Assembly (NCBI RefSeq): GCF_014698035.1
Contig: NZ_JACJSF010000006.1
Coordinates: forward strand, 124,001 to 188,000
Direction: 5' to 3'
DNA: 64,000 bases
Source: Desmonostoc muscorum FACHB-395
Lineage (GTDB): Bacteria; Cyanobacteriota; Cyanobacteriia; Cyanobacteriales; Nostocaceae
In this document: positions 62,813-64,000 of the stretch, piece by piece
Numbering within the stretch: the stretch's first letter is position 1
How the letters are laid out: every line of letters starts with the position of its first letter
The notes under the pieces: generated by a model
Told to the model about the DNA's origin: nothing
The model's database searches: none
The model's input: the letters and a program-made list of their open reading frames with translations, nothing else
Program-made: the position numbers and the translations under genes

Positions 62813-63050
62813 TATCTGTAATCCTTACACTATGAATCAAAAATCATAAATCATATAAGTATTTTCTATCACGTTCGTAGGGAAGAAGAATGTTTTTAAC
62901 TCACTTTTTGCACCTAGTCTAAGTGATGTAGAGACTTCTTGGTGGAATATAGTGGTTTTCTAGTCATAATACAGACCTAACCCCCAGCCCCTTCCATTGT
63001 AGGGAAGGGGAGTTAAGATCAGAGTGGAATGGCATACAAAGGAGCGATTG

Positions 63051-64000
63051 CTAGAACACGATAATTGCCCATAAACTAGCTGCCAAAGCGATCGCGGCTA
63101 AATGTTGCCCAAGGAGGGATTTCACTGGTTGCTTGGCAATTTTTTGCGTTAATAACATAGTCATCAACACTGAGAAAATTATCGTTGTACCTTGCAAAAA
63201 GGCAATCACAGCCGGGTGAGCAACCAATATTGGCAATTGTTCTCCACCCAAACCAAGAGTAGCAAAGGTAACAGGTAAAATCTGTCCGCCTTCGCCTAAG
63301 CCCAAACGCAAATAGTGAGCCAAGTTTCCGCCCAACACCAATGGTAAATAGCCATAAGCAAGTTCTACAAATGATTTTGGCTTTCGGTTAAAGTTCAACA
63401 ATTTCAGCAAACGATAAACCCCAAAGGTAAAGATCGCTGGGATAATTAACACTAGCAGCGATAATCCGAAGTGCTGCCAAAACTGAGTTAAATCCAGTTG
63501 TAAACCCAACCAAGATTGCAATTCTGGCAAGCGATGCAGATATATCCCACCCAACAGCAAAAACAATAATGCTACTTCATAAGTGCGGGGTACATGAGTT
63601 GTCCACAATTCAATTCCAGGGGGACGCAAGTTGAATTCAACGGAACGATGGGGACAGGCTTTCAGGCAAGTCATGCACAATACGCAATCTCTGTTATCTT
63701 CTAACTGCGCGGGGTGGGAGTATAAAGGACATCCATTAGTTTCCATTCCTTCGCCCTTTTGCGGCCCACCTTTATAGCACTGATAGGTAGTGCAACTGGC
63801 AGAACATATCCCTTGCTGGGCGCGGAGTTCCGTCATTGAGAGTTTGGCAAATAAGCCATTCATCCCACCAATGGGGCAGAGATAACGACACCAAAACCGC
63901 CGCTCAAAAATGGCAGAGAAAATCATCGCCCCGGCGGTAATTAACAGCAGCAAACAAGCGCTGAGGTAAGCGGTATTTTCTAAATGCCAGAGTTCTTCCC
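63051..64000 (-). CDS. NapH/NosR-type 4Fe-4S membrane protein, N-terminus beyond window edge
   Basis: The frame is open from the window edge to a stop at 63051; the start lies beyond 64000, so about 316 C-terminal residues are visible. RRFWCRYLCPIGGMNGLFAK is the CxxxCP block of NapH/NosR/YccM-type proteins. SACTT-like ICSASCTTYQCYKGG gives further Cys, and NRDCVLCMTCLKACPHRSVE a [4Fe-4S] ferredoxin motif. Four to five membrane helices follow (e.g. VALLFLLLGGIYLHRLPELQ, LSLLVLIIPAIFTFGVYRLL). Such proteins pass electrons across or along the membrane to a redox partner. The partner cannot be seen. Confidence 0.85.
   Translation of the reverse strand, partial: EELWHLENTAYLSACLLLLITAGAMIFSAIFERRFWCRYLCPIGGMNGLFAKLSMTELRAQQGICSASCTTYQCYKGGPQKGEGMETNGCPLYSHPAQLEDNRDCVLCMTCLKACPHRSVEFNLRPPGIELWTTHVPRTYEVALLFLLLGGIYLHRLPELQSWLGLQLDLTQFWQHFGLSLLVLIIPAIFTFGVYRLLKLLNFNRKPKSFVELAYGYLPLVLGGNLAHYLRLGLGEGGQILPVTFATLGLGGEQLPILVAHPAVIAFLQGTTIIFSVLMTMLLTQKIAKQPVKSLLGQHLAAIALAASLWAIIVF

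Overview
The window reads as chromosomal DNA of a filamentous Nostocales cyanobacterium (Nostoc/Anabaena type). Directly visible support: psaC of photosystem I, the circadian kinase SasA, a Ycf20 homologue, plant-type D-glycerate 3-kinase, a CRR7-type small protein, several cyanobacterial DUF families (DUF2854, DUF2839, DUF2605, DUF2973), very frequent HIP1 octamers (GCGATCGC), and the short tandem heptamer repeats and dispersed palindromic repeats typical of Nostoc intergenic DNA. No species is assigned.

Layout. 1-9.4 kb: the N-terminal part of a secreted GDSL esterase, an SLH-domain lipoprotein, a long repeat-rich spacer, sasA, a REC-GGDEF response regulator with a CBS remnant upstream, CRR7, DUF2854 and a single-domain response regulator. 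9.7-12 kb: polyphosphate kinase. 12-20.5 kb: a leftward block that looks like a divergent chaperone-usher fimbrial locus (usher-like outer-membrane protein, PapD-like chaperone, two small exported fimbrial-subunit-like proteins and a large PPC/ELWxxDGT repeat protein). 21.2-25.6 kb: a sensor kinase on the opposite strand, a secreted protein, a TPR protein and an ECF-like sigma factor. 25.7-33.5 kb: a VOC-like membrane protein, DUF29, a TPR-CHAT protease-like protein, a toxin-antitoxin pair with a very clear promoter/operator, lysS and a Uma2 nuclease-like gene.

33.7-50.8 kb: an exported small protein, an M48 protease, a DinG-like protein with degenerate ATPase motifs, DUF2839, glyK, ycf20, a lipoprotein, psaC, glmS, an IS5-type transposase remnant, rsmH, a MITE-like element, exbB, an MMADHC-like protein, a LysR regulator divergent from a methyltransferase, an LRR protein and an RCK potassium channel. 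51.4-60.5 kb: a glycosyltransferase, rplS, tRNA-Trp(CCA) and the classical secE-nusG-rplK-rplA-(L10 leader)-rplJ-rplL translation cluster, followed by DUF2973, DUF2605 and thrS. 60.8-64 kb: a low-complexity Asn/Asp/Arg repeat secreted protein between two 44-bp direct repeats, an Rpn-like nuclease protein, a small hypothetical protein and the C-terminal part of a NapH/NosR-type iron-sulfur membrane protein.

Most of the window is housekeeping. The least ordinary part is the 12-20.5 kb block: its gene content and order fit export, folding and outer-membrane secretion of a surface fibre, and a sensor kinase lies divergent to it. This is inferred from residue patterns; no database search was possible.
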